64,000 nt of DNA from Pseudoalteromonas luteoviolacea (GCF_018100925.1 NZ_JAGJEH010000006.1:310001-374000), one strand, 5' to 3'. Positions 26,234 to 36,245 are shown, numbered from the stretch's first letter. Notes: a model not told the origin generated them from the letters alone. Program-made: numbers and translations.

Positions 26234-27454
26234 ATGGGCAATTCTATAAATCTAAAAAAAGCGATGGTATTAGTCACTGCGTTAAGTTTAAGCGGCACGA
26301 CAATGGCTAATAATGATTCACAATTCAACCACACTGCGCCAGTCGCCACACAAAAAGAACTTCAAGGGCGATTTTGGGATCTATCAGAGCTCGATAAAGC
26401 CTTTATTAGCGCTGCCCCACAAGACATGAAAGATGGCACCCCAGTTGGAAAGTTGGCCCTACATAGCAAAAACCAAGATGTGGTTATGCAATTCGCACAA
26501 GAGGTAGCTAATAAAAAACATGGTGACTACACCAGTATGTTGATATCACATCAAGGAAAACTGGTTTTTGAATCTTACTTTCTGCGCGGTAGAGTCAATT
26601 TACCCCATGACCAAGCATCCGCAGTGAAAGGCTACACCAGCTTACTCTTGGGCAGGACCATTCAACTTGGTTATTTAACCATGACGGACTTACATAAACC
26701 CTTAGTCAATTTTTTACCTGAGTTAGATGCAAAGAAGTTCACCCAAGGCGCACAAAATATCACTTTGCACAAAGCACTGATTATGAGCGGTGGTCTGCAA
26801 ATTTCGGAAGATAAAGCCAAGGAGTTATCTCGCAATCAAAATGAGCTATCAAGCAAAACTCTAAAAAAGCTTAAAGGTCAGGGCTTTATCCAAGAACTCT
26901 TAGAACACAGCCAACCAATTACTGATGAGTCTCAACAATATCGCTACGGCAATTACAATCCAACCTTGGTCATGCAAGTCATAGATGCCGTGGTGCCAGG
27001 TGGTGCGGAGCAATTTATCAAGAAAGAATTGTTAAACAAGTTAGGTATTACAAACTTTACTTGGGCTAACGCGATAAGCGGATTACCTGAGGGTGGCTGG
27101 CGAGCATCAATGACATCAAGAGATATGCTCAAGCTCGCCCAACTCGTTAAAAATAACGGTAAATGGCAAGGGGAGCAGTTGATATCCCAGCATTATCTAA
27201 ATAAGGCGATGCAAAAGCTCATTCGCCCTGTTTCAGACTGGATCCCCAAACATTACTCTTATGGGTACTTCTGGTACCAGACCGATATCAATGTGAAAGG
27301 TAAAAACTACAACGCCAATATCGCCTGGGGCGGTGGTGGTCAACGTCTGATAATTATCAAAGAGTTAGATTTAACTGTCGTGATCACCGGATACGACAGA
27401 GAAGACACTATTTTTGACCAAATAGCCCAAAGAGTTGTACCGGCATTTATTTAG
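26234..27454 (+). CDS. exported serine hydrolase, beta-lactamase/PBP fold
   Basis: 406 aa with a signal peptide (core MVLVTALSLSGTTMA, cleavage near residue 26). Class C-type motifs: SAVKGYTSLLLG holds the Ser-x-x-Lys nucleophile, RYGNYN the Tyr-x-Asn, and a late WGGGGQR region in place of the KTG box. Family members include esterases, peptidases and lactamases, so a role in antibiotic resistance cannot be assumed. It is divergent from the CadC-type regulator, which may induce it. Confidence 0.82.
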   Translation: MGNSINLKKAMVLVTALSLSGTTMANNDSQFNHTAPVATQKELQGRFWDLSELDKAFISAAPQDMKDGTPVGKLALHSKNQDVVMQFAQEVANKKHGDYTSMLISHQGKLVFESYFLRGRVNLPHDQASAVKGYTSLLLGRTIQLGYLTMTDLHKPLVNFLPELDAKKFTQGAQNITLHKALIMSGGLQISEDKAKELSRNQNELSSKTLKKLKGQGFIQELLEHSQPITDESQQYRYGNYNPTLVMQVIDAVVPGGAEQFIKKELLNKLGITNFTWANAISGLPEGGWRASMTSRDMLKLAQLVKNNGKWQGEQLISQHYLNKAMQKLIRPVSDWIPKHYSYGYFWYQTDINVKGKNYNANIAWGGGGQRLIIIKELDLTVVITGYDREDTIFDQIAQRVVPAFI

Positions 27455-27470
27455 CGCTTGCGCACTTATA

Positions 27471-27492
27471 AAGCGCCTCTTATGTGGCGCTT
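27471..27492 (+). terminator. hairpin after the serine hydrolase gene
   Basis: AAGCGCC and GGCGCTT with an 8-base loop, 16 bases after the stop; no good T-run follows. The rest of 27493-27966 is without a gene and ends in the decayed regulator of cassette C. Confidence 0.45.
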
Positions 27493-27966
27493 GCACAAGC
27501 CTATTTCAAAGCGCTAAAGCCGACATGCAGCGTTGATTTTTTCACCATATCTAGGTCACCAAACAAAGGCGTATTCAACCTCACTTACATAACTCAGCGG
27601 CACGCTTTGCCTTCATACACAACGCATATTTTGCACTAGATACTCGACTTTTGCCCAATTCAGAATATCAATCACCTATGCTACTTTTTGCTATTCCAAC
27701 CTCAATAGAGCGATATATAGGGTAAATCGTGCCGCCTCAATTTATCAAAAGTCAGAATACCCGAAATAAAAACATGTTTAATGTAAACGTCATGTTGACC
27801 TTTGGACTATTAAGAAATATCGTGTAATTCGCAACCCTATCAGGCTATCAAATCGACGCCTTTTAGTGGTCGTGAGCATGATTTACTCACGCTTGTTTCC
27901 GTTTTGGTACAAAGTTGTTAATGCAGAGTACTCAATTGATGCATATCAACCCCCACATCGCAATAA

Positions 27967-28224
27967 AACAAGGGTAGAAACGAGAGTTATAGCGGTGGCC
28001 GGAAAGAAATTAATATAATCGCTGTTATATCTCAAAAGCCAATGGCAAAAAAGTTAGGATGTGGTAGAAAAACAATTGGTAACTATGAGCAGAGTATGAA
28101 TTCGATAAAGTTTAAACCTTTTTAGATATTGCACTGCAAGCTAAATACTAAGTCTTTACTTAATCATGTAAGGCCCATTAGAAATGCTCTCACTAGGCCT
28201 GAGTTACAGGATGACGAAGAATGA
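27967..28224 (+). pseudogene. decayed Xre-type regulator of cassette C
   Basis: The frame has no start codon and one internal stop (TAG, 28123-28125). Its product reads ...ISQKPMAKKLG, RKTIGNYEQ, then after the stop ILHCKLNTKSLLNH and LQDDEE. This aligns with the intact regulator at 38325 (EMADKLKITRETVSNYEL, MYCKIDSKSLLNQ, LQDEE). The stop falls on the codon that is Trp (TGG) in that gene, and about two codons are missing before it. The C-terminal overlap with the next small ORF (ATGA) is kept as in cassette B. Confidence 0.75.
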
Positions 28225-28427
28225 ACGAAATATTACCTCGTATATTTTTATATAAATTAAACACTTCAATTACTTGGATAGTTAAAAATCTCCTCCTAAC
28301 CCGCAAAAACTGTGAGGTAAAACCTATCAGACAATCACAGCCTGATAATGCTTATACTGATACATTTGCTACGGTGAAGCCTGCCAGCTCTTTCGAACAT
28401 ACTCGTCAAATGCTGAAGGGCGAGTAA
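28221..28427 (+). CDS. small ORF following the cassette C regulator, 68 aa
   Basis: Starts with an ATG overlapping the stop of the decayed regulator, behind AGGATGACGA, the same coupling and ribosome binding site seen between regulator and peptide in cassette B. The N-terminal third is hydrophobic/basic, the rest polar with no glycine pair. It may be a diverged peptide gene or leftover reading frame. No family recognised. Confidence 0.4.
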   Translation: MNEILPRIFLYKLNTSITWIVKNLLLTRKNCEVKPIRQSQPDNAYTDTFATVKPASSFEHTRQMLKGE

Positions 28428-28429
28428 GC

Positions 28430-28498
28430 ATGAAAAAACCAACGCCTCTCGACACATTAAGTAAGCTGAAATATGTTATGACATCAGTGGTAGCTTGA
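28430..28498 (+). CDS. 22-codon ORF within cassette C
   Basis: ATG behind GGCGAG gives a 22-residue frame starting MKKPTPLDTLSKLKY and ending SVVA, then stop. The Lys-rich start with a short helix resembles the leader portion of the other cassette peptides, cut before any glycine motif. It may be a truncated peptide gene. Low certainty. Confidence 0.25.
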   Translation: MKKPTPLDTLSKLKYVMTSVVA

Positions 28499-28525
28499 TA
28501 TACAAAACGTAAAGGATAAACAGCA

Positions 28526-28792
28526 ATGAACTCCCCTTTTAGAAATCTTCGAAAACTGCAAACCCTTGGTTTAACTAGCCGTGACTCGGTATCTGATGGA
28601 ATAGGTGCTTATGGCCCATCAAAGGAAAGCTCAATCAACGACAAGTTTACCGCCTCTCAATTCAAAGGAGGACAGCACCTCACCATCAGTGCTTGCGTCT
28701 CGATATCGGGAGGCAATACAGCTTACAAAGCACCAAGAACAGCACAACGGCAATTTGGTAGTATCCCTATCACGATTGATAAGCTGAAATAA
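28526..28792 (+). CDS. small glycine-motif peptide of cassette C, 88 aa
   Basis: AAAGGA lies 9 bases before the ATG. A polar N-terminal half (MNSPFRNLRKLQTLGL...) leads to two glycine pairs, FKGGQHLTIS and SISGGNTAYKAP, and a basic/hydrophobic end. It stands directly before the 6-helix membrane protein (10 bases apart), the place held by the glycine-rich peptides in cassettes A and B. Sequence likeness to those two is weak, so homology is inferred from position. Candidate secreted or processed peptide. Confidence 0.6.
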   Translation: MNSPFRNLRKLQTLGLTSRDSVSDGIGAYGPSKESSINDKFTASQFKGGQHLTISACVSISGGNTAYKAPRTAQRQFGSIPITIDKLK

Positions 28793-28801
28793 GGATAACT
28801 A

Positions 28802-29401
28802 ATGAAGCTTTCAAATTTAATCTTGCTAAGTATCGCCTCTCTGGCTTTTTTTTATATCCAATTATGGGACCAGCGCCTAGTGACGCCAATTTATATTAGC
28901 CTGTTAACTATATGTATAGGCTATGGCATCTACATAAGAGAGATCAATGTAATTCATATAGCAGGGTTTATTTTAGCTTTAACTGGGATTGAGATAATCA
29001 TTTTCGAGTCTGGTATTATTAACCACGTGACAGTTGCTGAAAACACGCTGCTTCAAGGTAGCATTATTTATGGTGTACAAATCTTTTTTACTGTTACCAC
29101 AGCCCTTGTATTAATATTCAGAGTGCAATTGTCACGGCTTTTGTCCAATTCAACAAACATAAAACTCACTAATTTTGATGGTGTTTTTCATTGGTTATTC
29201 ATCTACATGGCAATTGTAAACTTGTTAACACTGCTAGAAAACATTGCTTGGTCTTATTTCAATATGAAGTCTTGGACATTGATTTATGACAATTTTGAAG
29301 GACTGATTTACATTGCATGGGCGCTCTGCTGTGGCGCGCTGCTTACCATGTTAATTTGCGCGCCTAAATTAACCCCTCCTCAAGAACGTAAGCTTTCTTA
29401 A
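28802..29401 (+). CDS. six-helix membrane protein of cassette C, 199 aa
   Basis: AAGGA precedes the ATG. About six membrane helices (near 5-20, 28-44, 50-70, 86-107, 126-150, 166-186). It is homologous to the protein at 38766: IYGVQ, LIFRVQLSR, NFDGVFHWLFIY, LIYDNFEGLIYIAWALCCG align with IYGIQ, FIFRVQISR, YFDGIFHWIFLY, LVYSSYKTLIYLAWALTCG. Of that region roughly 40-50% of residues are the same by eye. No known family is recognised. The constant link with a small peptide suggests immunity, export or sensing of the peptide. Confidence 0.7.
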   Translation: MKLSNLILLSIASLAFFYIQLWDQRLVTPIYISLLTICIGYGIYIREINVIHIAGFILALTGIEIIIFESGIINHVTVAENTLLQGSIIYGVQIFFTVTTALVLIFRVQLSRLLSNSTNIKLTNFDGVFHWLFIYMAIVNLLTLLENIAWSYFNMKSWTLIYDNFEGLIYIAWALCCGALLTMLICAPKLTPPQERKLS

Positions 29402-29425
29402 TCAACACACATACCTAGAAATGGC

Positions 29426-29453
29426 AAAAAACCAGATCTCTATCTGGTTTTTT
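29426..29453 (+). terminator. terminator of cassette C
   Basis: ACCAGAT and ATCTGGT (4-base loop) flanked by AAAAA and TTTTTT, 24 bases after the membrane-protein stop: a good intrinsic terminator. From 29454 to 29841 no gene is seen. Confidence 0.85.
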
Positions 29454-29841
29454 GTTGCCGTTAATTGCTACTTTGGCGTTGCAACATGCCTGAGGTAAAG
29501 TCATCTCATAGTTTGCAATTCATTATTGTGCACTTAACCAAGAAGGACAACTCGGTGACTGCCGATAGTGCTTGATTAAGCTACGTCGCGAGTCATGAAA
29601 CTGCCACTGCATTTTGTCGGTATAAGTTTGATATAAAAAGGATTGGCCAGATCAAATACCGTTTCGAGTAATGTCTCCTGACCCAATTCAGGGTGATGGG
29701 GTGGGGAAATGGGCCTACTCGTAACCGTGTTTAAGCTGCATTAATGTACAAAACGTCTTATTCAATGCGCTTAGGTTGTTAGGGTCTATTCAAAGGCTTG
29801 TGCCAAATCAATCCACCTAACAACCCATTTTTTTCGTGGCA

Positions 29842-31479
29842 TTACGCTAACTTAAAGCGATTTATCATCCTCATCATGTCCTCAGAAACCTGACTTAGCT
29901 CTTCACTGGCTGTCGCCATTAAGGTCGATTCACCAGCCAACGAAGTGGAACCGTCATTCAAATTGGCAACATTTTGATTGATACCATTGACCGTCATGGT
30001 TTGCTGTTCCGTAGCCGCAGAGATTTGCTGATTCATGCCTTGGATAGCATGAACCTCTTGCGCTATCTCGTTGAGCGCCTCTCCCGCTGATGACGATATC
30101 TCCGACGTATTGGACGCTTTTTCAGCGCCTTTACTCATCACTTCTACCGCTTGCTCAGCGCCAGCCTGTAACTTCTCAATAATCGTTTGAATCTCAATGG
30201 TTGATTCCTGCGTGCGCAATGACAAAGTGCGCACTTCATCAGCAACCACAGCAAAACCTCTCCCAGCTTCTCCTGCCCGTGCAGCTTCAATGGCTGCATT
30301 TAATGCCAACAGGTTGGTTTGCTCAGCAATGCCTCGGATCACCTCAAGGACGGTATCGACATTGCGACTATCCGCAGCCAGTTGAGCAATGACCTGACTC
30401 GCTTCCCCAATATCTTCTGCCAAAAGCTGAGACTTTTGAATGTTACACTCAATGATCTCTAAACTCTGCTCTGTTTGTTTGGCCGCTTTCACACTGAATT
30501 CTGATGCGTCTACCGTTCTACCCGACACTTCAGTCACCGCTGCGAGCATCTCATTCATTGCCCCAGCAAGCTCTTCTGTATCACTGCGTTGCTGATTCAA
30601 ATTCATATCCACAGTTGAAACGGACGATGACAACCGAGTAGCAGAATCAGCCAGCTGCGTTCCTGCGGCACTGACACTGAGCATAATGTCCTGAATAGAA
30701 CCCACAAAGCGATTAAAATACTGAGCTAAATCGATCAGCTCTTGACTGCCCTCTTCTTTCAAACGCTGAGTTAAATCCCCTTCACCACTCGCAAGATCGC
30801 GCATTGCTGACACAGTGCTTTTAATTGGTTTAGTTATACTTCTAATGAAATAAATCACCAAGGTAGATAACACCGCCAACACCATAACGACGTTCATCAG
30901 GGATATCATCTGAGATTGCTCGATATCTTCCTCTAACGCCGCAATATTGATACCAGTGCCAATCATCCAATCCCACTCGTGAAAATAGTCTGCGTAACTG
31001 GTTTTTGGTGTCAATTCCGTTGCATCAGGTGAGGTTTTCCAAAGATATTCAACAAATCCACCACCACTTTTTCCGGTCGCATAAAGCTCTTCCACAAATA
31101 ACTTTCCATTGCCATCTTTGAGCGGCAAAATATTCGTACCAAGCAGGTGCTTTAAACCAGAGGCCAGCTGTATCCCTTCCTTATCAGCCACAAAAATATA
31201 GTTGCCGTTGTCAAAGCGCATTGCAGAAATAGCCACTAAGGCCAAGCGCTTCGCTTCTTCTTCACTGAGCGCGCCACTTCGGCTTTGTTCATAGTAATGG
31301 TTGATAACACCGAGTGCGCTCTCAATGATCAGCTGCACACCGTATTCATAGTTAGCACGCATATGCTTGTTGGTGTTATGAGCATCCAGCAAAGAATTAG
31401 CGAAAAGCCCCATTGCAAATAACACGACTATCATCCAAGCACGTGTACTAATTGGTGCATTATGAATTGAAAAGTTCAT
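29842..31479 (-). CDS. methyl-accepting chemotaxis protein with sCache domain
   Basis: 545 aa. GGAGG precedes the ATG. First membrane helix near 12-32, then a periplasmic single-Cache domain ([20 protein letters not shown], later [13 protein letters not shown]) as in receptors for small organic acids and similar ligands, second helix near 195-215, HAMP region, and the signalling domain with the conserved hairpin tip [19 protein letters not shown]. It is the last gene of a three-gene unit after an NHL-repeat protein and an 81-aa protein. The ligand is unknown. Confidence 0.9.
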   Translation of the reverse strand: MNFSIHNAPISTRAWMIVVLFAMGLFANSLLDAHNTNKHMRANYEYGVQLIIESALGVINHYYEQSRSGALSEEEAKRLALVAISAMRFDNGNYIFVADKEGIQLASGLKHLLGTNILPLKDGNGKLFVEELYATGKSGGGFVEYLWKTSPDATELTPKTSYADYFHEWDWMIGTGINIAALEEDIEQSQMISLMNVVMVLAVLSTLVIYFIRSITKPIKSTVSAMRDLASGEGDLTQRLKEEGSQELIDLAQYFNRFVGSIQDIMLSVSAAGTQLADSATRLSSSVSTVDMNLNQQRSDTEELAGAMNEMLAAVTEVSGRTVDASEFSVKAAKQTEQSLEIIECNIQKSQLLAEDIGEASQVIAQLAADSRNVDTVLEVIRGIAEQTNLLALNAAIEAARAGEAGRGFAVVADEVRTLSLRTQESTIEIQTIIEKLQAGAEQAVEVMSKGAEKASNTSEISSSAGEALNEIAQEVHAIQGMNQQISAATEQQTMTVNGINQNVANLNDGSTSLAGESTLMATASEELSQVSEDMMRMINRFKLA

Positions 31480-31491
31480 GATGCCTCCTCA

Positions 31492-31737
31492 TTACTCATG
31501 CGGACCAGTCACTTTCTTAGCAGAAAAGCTGGATTCATGGCTGGTGTATAAGCGACGCAGCGCATCTTTGCACGACCCCTCATCTTTAGCATTGTCTTCA
31601 ACATGTTTGATCACATCTTGAAACTGTTGCAATAACTGCTTTGAGTCCGCTTCAGACTTTTGGCAGACCCTTTTTGAATCTTGTGATTTGCGATGTGACA
31701 GCTTCTTGCCCTGCGCACGCTTAAATACACTATCCAT
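31492..31737 (-). CDS. hypothetical protein between NHL protein and chemoreceptor, 81 aa
   Basis: GGGGGA before the ATG and 12 bases to the chemoreceptor start support a real gene in an operon. The protein is highly charged, Lys/Ser/Gln-rich, with a central helix (ADSKQLLQQFQDVIKHVED) and two cysteines. No signal peptide or membrane helix. Function unknown; its place suggests an adaptor in the same sensory unit. Confidence 0.6.
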   Translation of the reverse strand: MDSVFKRAQGKKLSHRKSQDSKRVCQKSEADSKQLLQQFQDVIKHVEDNAKDEGSCKDALRRLYTSHESSFSAKKVTGPHE

Positions 31738-31812
31738 AATTCCCCCGGCCTCTCCTGTACACTTTGCTATGTTTGTCTATCACGTCCAGCCATAGCGTAT
31801 GTACAGTCCTTG

Positions 31813-33870
31813 TTAAATGTTAAATTGATAAACGTTTACTCTGTTCAGTGCACAGTCCGGCAAATAAACCTTACTATTTTTGACGTGTAGCAGATAAGGG
31901 AGCCAAAGCTGGCCTTTTTCTCGATCTGCGCCAAACCCACTGAACGATTCCATATACTCACCTGAGCAGGTGAAAACCTTGATTGCTCGGTTAACCAAAT
32001 CCGAAACAAATAAATACCCGTTTTCATGATCAATACTGGTTGGTAGCAAGAAGTTTTCGCTGTCTGTGCCGTATCCTTCCTGACCAAAGCTGCGGAGCCA
32101 TTTCCCTTGCTGATCATATACTTCTATTCGATTGTTGTTTTGGTCTGTGATAAAACACGTGCCCTGTGCATCGACGGTAATATCTGATGGTGTGTGAAAT
32201 TCACCGTGCTCTGAACCTAATTGACCAAATGTATGGACTAAAAATGGACCACCCGTATCAGACAATCGCCAGCGACAAATACGATTGTTTCCCGAGTCAG
32301 CAATTAGAATGTCATTATTGGTAGGATCTATTGCGATACCTTGCGGTTGGTTAAGCTGCTCATCTCCTGTGCCCAGCCCACCAAAAACAGTGTATGGCAC
32401 CAGCTCTCCAAGCCTGTCGTTATACTGCAATATGGTGACAATGCCACTTAAATAGTTGCTTACTACCAGTAAAGGCACCTCAGGATCTAACTGTCCTGGC
32501 AGTGGTTTTGATGGTGTTAAAGAAGCGATCCCCAGCGAACCTGGTAACATTGGCAAGCTAATAGGCCTAGCGGAATCACTCTTGCCATCTTCCGTGGCTT
32601 GCAATTGATAGTTTCCTGAGTCCATCATCCACAGTAAATCTTCTGGATCTTCAAACTTATCATTTAGAAAAATACGCACCATGGTTTGCTGCCACCTTTG
32701 CACCCATTCCGTTTGCGCAGACAACGCGATACTTAACCATGATGGTAACCCAGGAGGCTGCATCACTTTTAGTAACTGATCTTGCAGGGCAAGTTGGTGT
32801 TCAACCCAATGCTCAAAAAGGGGCGCATTGCTTGAGTAACTAGATTGCGTATTCGTCACATCTCCCACAACCGAGGTCACAAAATGCAGCTGCCCGGGGT
32901 TATCACGCTCATCACCCACAGACTTAAGCACTTTGGTTGCACGCGACTTTCCTCCTTTGAGGGTGGCCAAATTCACCGTATGTTTTTGCAAAGATGCCAA
33001 AAATGGTTCAGTAATTAATAAAGTGTTTGTACCTGTAAATTCCGTAATTTGAACTGGCGCAAAAAAACCATCTAAGCTCCCCATAAACTGGCCATTTAAA
33101 TCATACACTGAAATAGCATTGGGTAACCCCCCGGGAATAAGCACGCGATTTTGGATCACTGACACCCCGCGTGACAAAGCCAAGCCATCGATGTAACATT
33201 TTCCTGTTGCGCTAAATTCCACACCTTGGCCTTGCCAGTTACAGCGCACCACAGTGGCAAAGCCAGTGTTTGAAATGTAAATATTGCCAGCTTTATCTAA
33301 ACTCAGCCCCTGAGGCCACAAAAGATGTACAGGATCTCCTCCTTTTTCTGGCACAATCTCTTCAATCGACCGCTCAAACTTGCCGTCTTCGCTAAAGATC
33401 ACTAATCGAGATTGACTTTGTTGCCCTTCATAAAACTCATCAGCAACACACAACTTCCCATCGTGGACAACAATACCGTTAGGGCCCCGAAGCGCAACTT
33501 CTGGTTCGTCGCCAAATATCTTAACTGGCTTGATCTCTAAACGCTCGGTGTATTCCAGTATATGAACTCTGAAATTACCAATATCTGTCACATATACCCA
33601 GTTTTTATCCGGGTGCGCAAGTAACCTAAAGGGCATATTGAATTGCTCAGGCCCAGTACCGACCGTGCCAAAACTGGCCAATATTTGATCCATGTCTGAA
33701 TCAAATACCAACACGCGATTGTGCGCCGTGTCAGCAAGCCATACACGGCCAAATTTGTCGACACAGCTCCCAACTGGAGTGCTGAGAGAAAGGTGCCCTA
33801 TTGTCGAACACGGTAGTTGTGGCAACTGGTCAACAGTTGTACCAATATAACTGTGGTATGAGATCCCCAT
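31813..33870 (-). CDS. NHL-repeat beta-propeller protein, 685 aa
   Basis: Two blocks of NHL repeats: residues about 20-310 (for example GRVWLADTAHNRVLVFD, WVYVTDIGNFRVHIL, NIYISNTGFATVV) and about 470-680 (NDILIADSGNNRICRW, CFITDQNNNRIEVYD, YLFVSDLVNRAIKVF), separated by a helical segment. Repeats of this kind build six-bladed propellers that bind proteins, RNA or small ligands. There is no signal peptide, so a cytoplasmic place is likely. It leads an operon with an 81-aa protein and a chemoreceptor; a link to chemotaxis is inferred from that order only. Confidence 0.82.
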   Translation of the reverse strand: MGISYHSYIGTTVDQLPQLPCSTIGHLSLSTPVGSCVDKFGRVWLADTAHNRVLVFDSDMDQILASFGTVGTGPEQFNMPFRLLAHPDKNWVYVTDIGNFRVHILEYTERLEIKPVKIFGDEPEVALRGPNGIVVHDGKLCVADEFYEGQQSQSRLVIFSEDGKFERSIEEIVPEKGGDPVHLLWPQGLSLDKAGNIYISNTGFATVVRCNWQGQGVEFSATGKCYIDGLALSRGVSVIQNRVLIPGGLPNAISVYDLNGQFMGSLDGFFAPVQITEFTGTNTLLITEPFLASLQKHTVNLATLKGGKSRATKVLKSVGDERDNPGQLHFVTSVVGDVTNTQSSYSSNAPLFEHWVEHQLALQDQLLKVMQPPGLPSWLSIALSAQTEWVQRWQQTMVRIFLNDKFEDPEDLLWMMDSGNYQLQATEDGKSDSARPISLPMLPGSLGIASLTPSKPLPGQLDPEVPLLVVSNYLSGIVTILQYNDRLGELVPYTVFGGLGTGDEQLNQPQGIAIDPTNNDILIADSGNNRICRWRLSDTGGPFLVHTFGQLGSEHGEFHTPSDITVDAQGTCFITDQNNNRIEVYDQQGKWLRSFGQEGYGTDSENFLLPTSIDHENGYLFVSDLVNRAIKVFTCSGEYMESFSGFGADREKGQLWLPYLLHVKNSKVYLPDCALNRVNVYQFNI

Positions 33871-34482
33871 AGTACCTAGCCTGTAAAAAGAGTCCGTTTA
33901 GTCAAGCTTCTGCCGATACGTTCGAGCAGATCCTTGGTGTAATTAATTATCATTACGATTTTTTTACTGTTTCATACCAAAAAGTAGCAGGAAGAAAATT
34001 ACTCGCCAGTAAGTCACATTGGAAAAATCGTATTTATTAAAAAATTCACATTTGTATTTTTGCTGCGACCTCCCCAAAACGGAGAAGAAATGCTTTAACG
34101 ACAAGGCCTGTGGGCTACTTTTAAGAAGATATTATGATTGAAAATCCGGTTCTATTGTTCGGTACAGCGCAAGATGGAGTTATTAATATTATTCATATTG
34201 ACAACTTCTATTCTAATTCAATACTTAACCAGTGCACTGACAACAATTAGATGAATTCATAACTCCACACTAGTGATAATTTATAGGGGCCTGAACCTTC
34301 ACATAAACTGTGCAAAATAGTCAACGCACAAGCCCCCTTGCCAGCGCAGAGGTGTTCATTTTTTGTCATTGAGCGGAATAATCAATCAACGTGTCTCACA
34401 CGTCTAATTTGTAGATTCCATCCTAAGCTGTTTTCAAGTAAGCTGCCTCAATTCCATAGAGAACCCAAAAGAGGAAAGAGCG
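33871..34482. other. 612-base gap with one possible tiny ORF
   Basis: Between divergent genes. An ATG at 34134 opens 38 codons (MIENPVLLFGTAQDGVIN..., stop 34250), which looks like the start of a protein but is cut short; its ribosome site is weak. It may be a gene remnant. Otherwise AT-rich without recognisable elements. Confidence 0.35.
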
Positions 34483-35271
34483 TTGGATAAAAGAATCGAA
34501 CCTGAATTACCCAGTATTACGCCCGACTTAGATCAGGTTGAAACCTTTAAACAGTCCCTCAATCCATCTAATAATAAAGCGCCTTTGCCACAGCAAGACC
34601 CTGAACACAAAATAGGGCAAACCAAAAAAGCTGGGGTTATGACTTGGGTGGGCACCGCAGCTATTATCACATTGACTGCGGGAATATATGGACTCTATCA
34701 ACAAAACCAAGCAATGCAGGCGCAATTGTTCGAATCAACCAAGCGAATTGCGGAGCTTGAACGTACGTTATCTGCGACTGGAGAAGAAATGGGCTTGTCC
34801 GCAGGTGCTATGCAAGCAAACTTGAAGGCGCTGAGCGAACGTACCGATGAACTGTGGTCTCAAATGGATAAACTCTGGGCCTCAGCATGGAGAAGAAATC
34901 AGTCTGACATCAAAAAGCTAAAAGAACAGACGAGCAACATTGCCAGCAACCAAACAAAACACGTCAACACCCAATCAGGCGTGGCAGCAAAAGTAGACAC
35001 ACTCGCACAAAGTCAAACGGATTTAGTATTCAAACTATCTCTTTTAGAAGAACAGTTACAGGCCGCTGAAGCGCTGAAAAATCAGTTAACGTCAATTAAT
35101 ACCGATTTAGATCAATTAAAATCTCAGTCGCGTGGCAGCAATGCTAAGCAAGTAGAGATTGGCAGTAGCATTGCCCAGCTTGAAATTACGCAAAATGCTT
35201 TAGCTGAACAATTAGAACGTCTAGAAAGCCGATTCGCCTCCACCACAAATACACAACAAGCGGCGAATTAA
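34483..35271 (+). CDS. single-helix membrane protein with long coiled coil
   Basis: 262 aa starting at a TTG behind AGAGGAAAG; no ATG start is suitably placed. A polar N-terminus of about 50 residues, one membrane helix (about 52-72; WVGTAAIITLTAGIYGLY), then heptad-rich coiled coil to the end with many Gln/Ser/Lys. The type II topology puts the coil in the periplasm. Similar proteins occur next to cell-envelope genes in related bacteria, but I cannot give a function. Confidence 0.65.
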   Translation: MDKRIEPELPSITPDLDQVETFKQSLNPSNNKAPLPQQDPEHKIGQTKKAGVMTWVGTAAIITLTAGIYGLYQQNQAMQAQLFESTKRIAELERTLSATGEEMGLSAGAMQANLKALSERTDELWSQMDKLWASAWRRNQSDIKKLKEQTSNIASNQTKHVNTQSGVAAKVDTLAQSQTDLVFKLSLLEEQLQAAEALKNQLTSINTDLDQLKSQSRGSNAKQVEIGSSIAQLEITQNALAEQLERLESRFASTTNTQQAAN

Positions 35272-35353
35272 ATATATTAAATAAAAGGGATCAGTACTGC
35301 TGCTCCCTTTGACTGATATTGACTGTTCATTTGTTTCACTCAGAGCATTTTGC

Positions 35354-35408
35354 TTTAATTTTTACCAGACTCTAAGTAACTGATCTCTGGACAGCGGAAG
35401 TCTTCTCC
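35354..35408. repeat. 55-bp direct repeat, left copy
   Basis: Matches 37126-37180 in the same orientation with three mismatches. It is the 3' end of the minus-strand Xre gene at 35355. The two copies bracket cassette A (35923-36991). Confidence 0.75.
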
Positions 35409-35618
35409 AAAAATAAGATATAGTTCATATACCTGTGCAATGGTCATTATCGTTTTTCCTGTCTCAAAGTTACTTATTGTGGCTTGATCTACATTGAGCT
35501 TCGCGCCTAGTTGAGTTTGAGTCAAGTTCCGCTTTTTTCGAGTGTGCCGCAAACTCAATTGAACCTCTGACATAAAACTACATACCTTATTTTTCCTTCT
35601 TATTGCATTGTTTTTCAT
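35355..35618 (-). CDS. Xre-family helix-turn-helix regulator (antisense to the cassettes)
   Basis: 87 aa as the longest frame; a start at 35573 (MSEVQLSLRHTRKKRNLTQ) would begin at the usual place for an HTH_3 domain, and neither start has a strong ribosome site. The domain reads LRHTRKKRNLTQTQLGAKL, then VDQATISNFETGK, a standard lambda-repressor-like fold. The C-terminus EDFRCPEISYLESGKN is repeated as a fragment after cassette A. It is divergent from the cassette A regulator and may act on the same intergenic region. Confidence 0.75.
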   Translation of the reverse strand: MKNNAIRRKNKVCSFMSEVQLSLRHTRKKRNLTQTQLGAKLNVDQATISNFETGKTIMTIAQVYELYLIFGEDFRCPEISYLESGKN

Positions 35619-35922
35619 ACCATTTGCTCTTACTTTAAATAAACGTATAGAAGTATCTCTGACGTATAGCCTACAGTTAACAAATACGAAATCCGTTATC
35701 CTCTTTTTGCTTATTTATGCAAATAAGAAAAGTTTCAATAATGCTCATTAACTTTCAACCTGTTTAACTATTGTTCAGAGTGTATACGCACTTATCCTAC
35801 ACAATAGTAAGTCAAATAGGTTTGACTATCGAAGTTATTCTCATACAATAAAGATGAACAAAATATAAATAACAGATAACATAAAGGTTAATATCGGGTA
35901 AGGATAACTCAGGAAAAGTACA

Positions 35923-36177
35923 TTGACTCTCAACTCAAAACATCTAGTCCAGCAAATAAGGCTCGCCGGAAACTATAGTGTAAGTCGCTTTGCTAAAAAA
36001 ATGGGGGTTTCAAAACAAACAATATACAATTGGGAAAGTGGAGAAACTTCTCCATATACTAGTTTGTTGATCAAAATGTATATCGTTTGTGGGCTAAACC
36101 CTAAATCTCTTCTGCCTCAAAGGAAAGCAGAAGTGGATAAAAACGAACCATTAAGGAATTCAGAATTTCCAGAATAA
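35923..36177 (+). CDS. Xre-type regulator of cassette A
   Basis: 84 aa, TTG start behind AGGAAAAG. Helix-turn-helix (about 10-65) with SVSRFAKKMGVSKQTIYNWE, followed by CGLNPKSLLPQ, the motif also in cassettes B (CKIDSKSLLNQ) and C (CKLNTKSLLNH). The tail is polar. It precedes the peptide gene by 68 bases. Such single-domain regulators usually repress the genes next to them. Confidence 0.78.
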   Translation: MTLNSKHLVQQIRLAGNYSVSRFAKKMGVSKQTIYNWESGETSPYTSLLIKMYIVCGLNPKSLLPQRKAEVDKNEPLRNSEFPE

Positions 36178-36245
36178 AGAAACTAATAAACTTTGTTTAT
36201 ATTTGTTACATTGAAAAATTCAATACATCAATTACAGGAAAAGTC

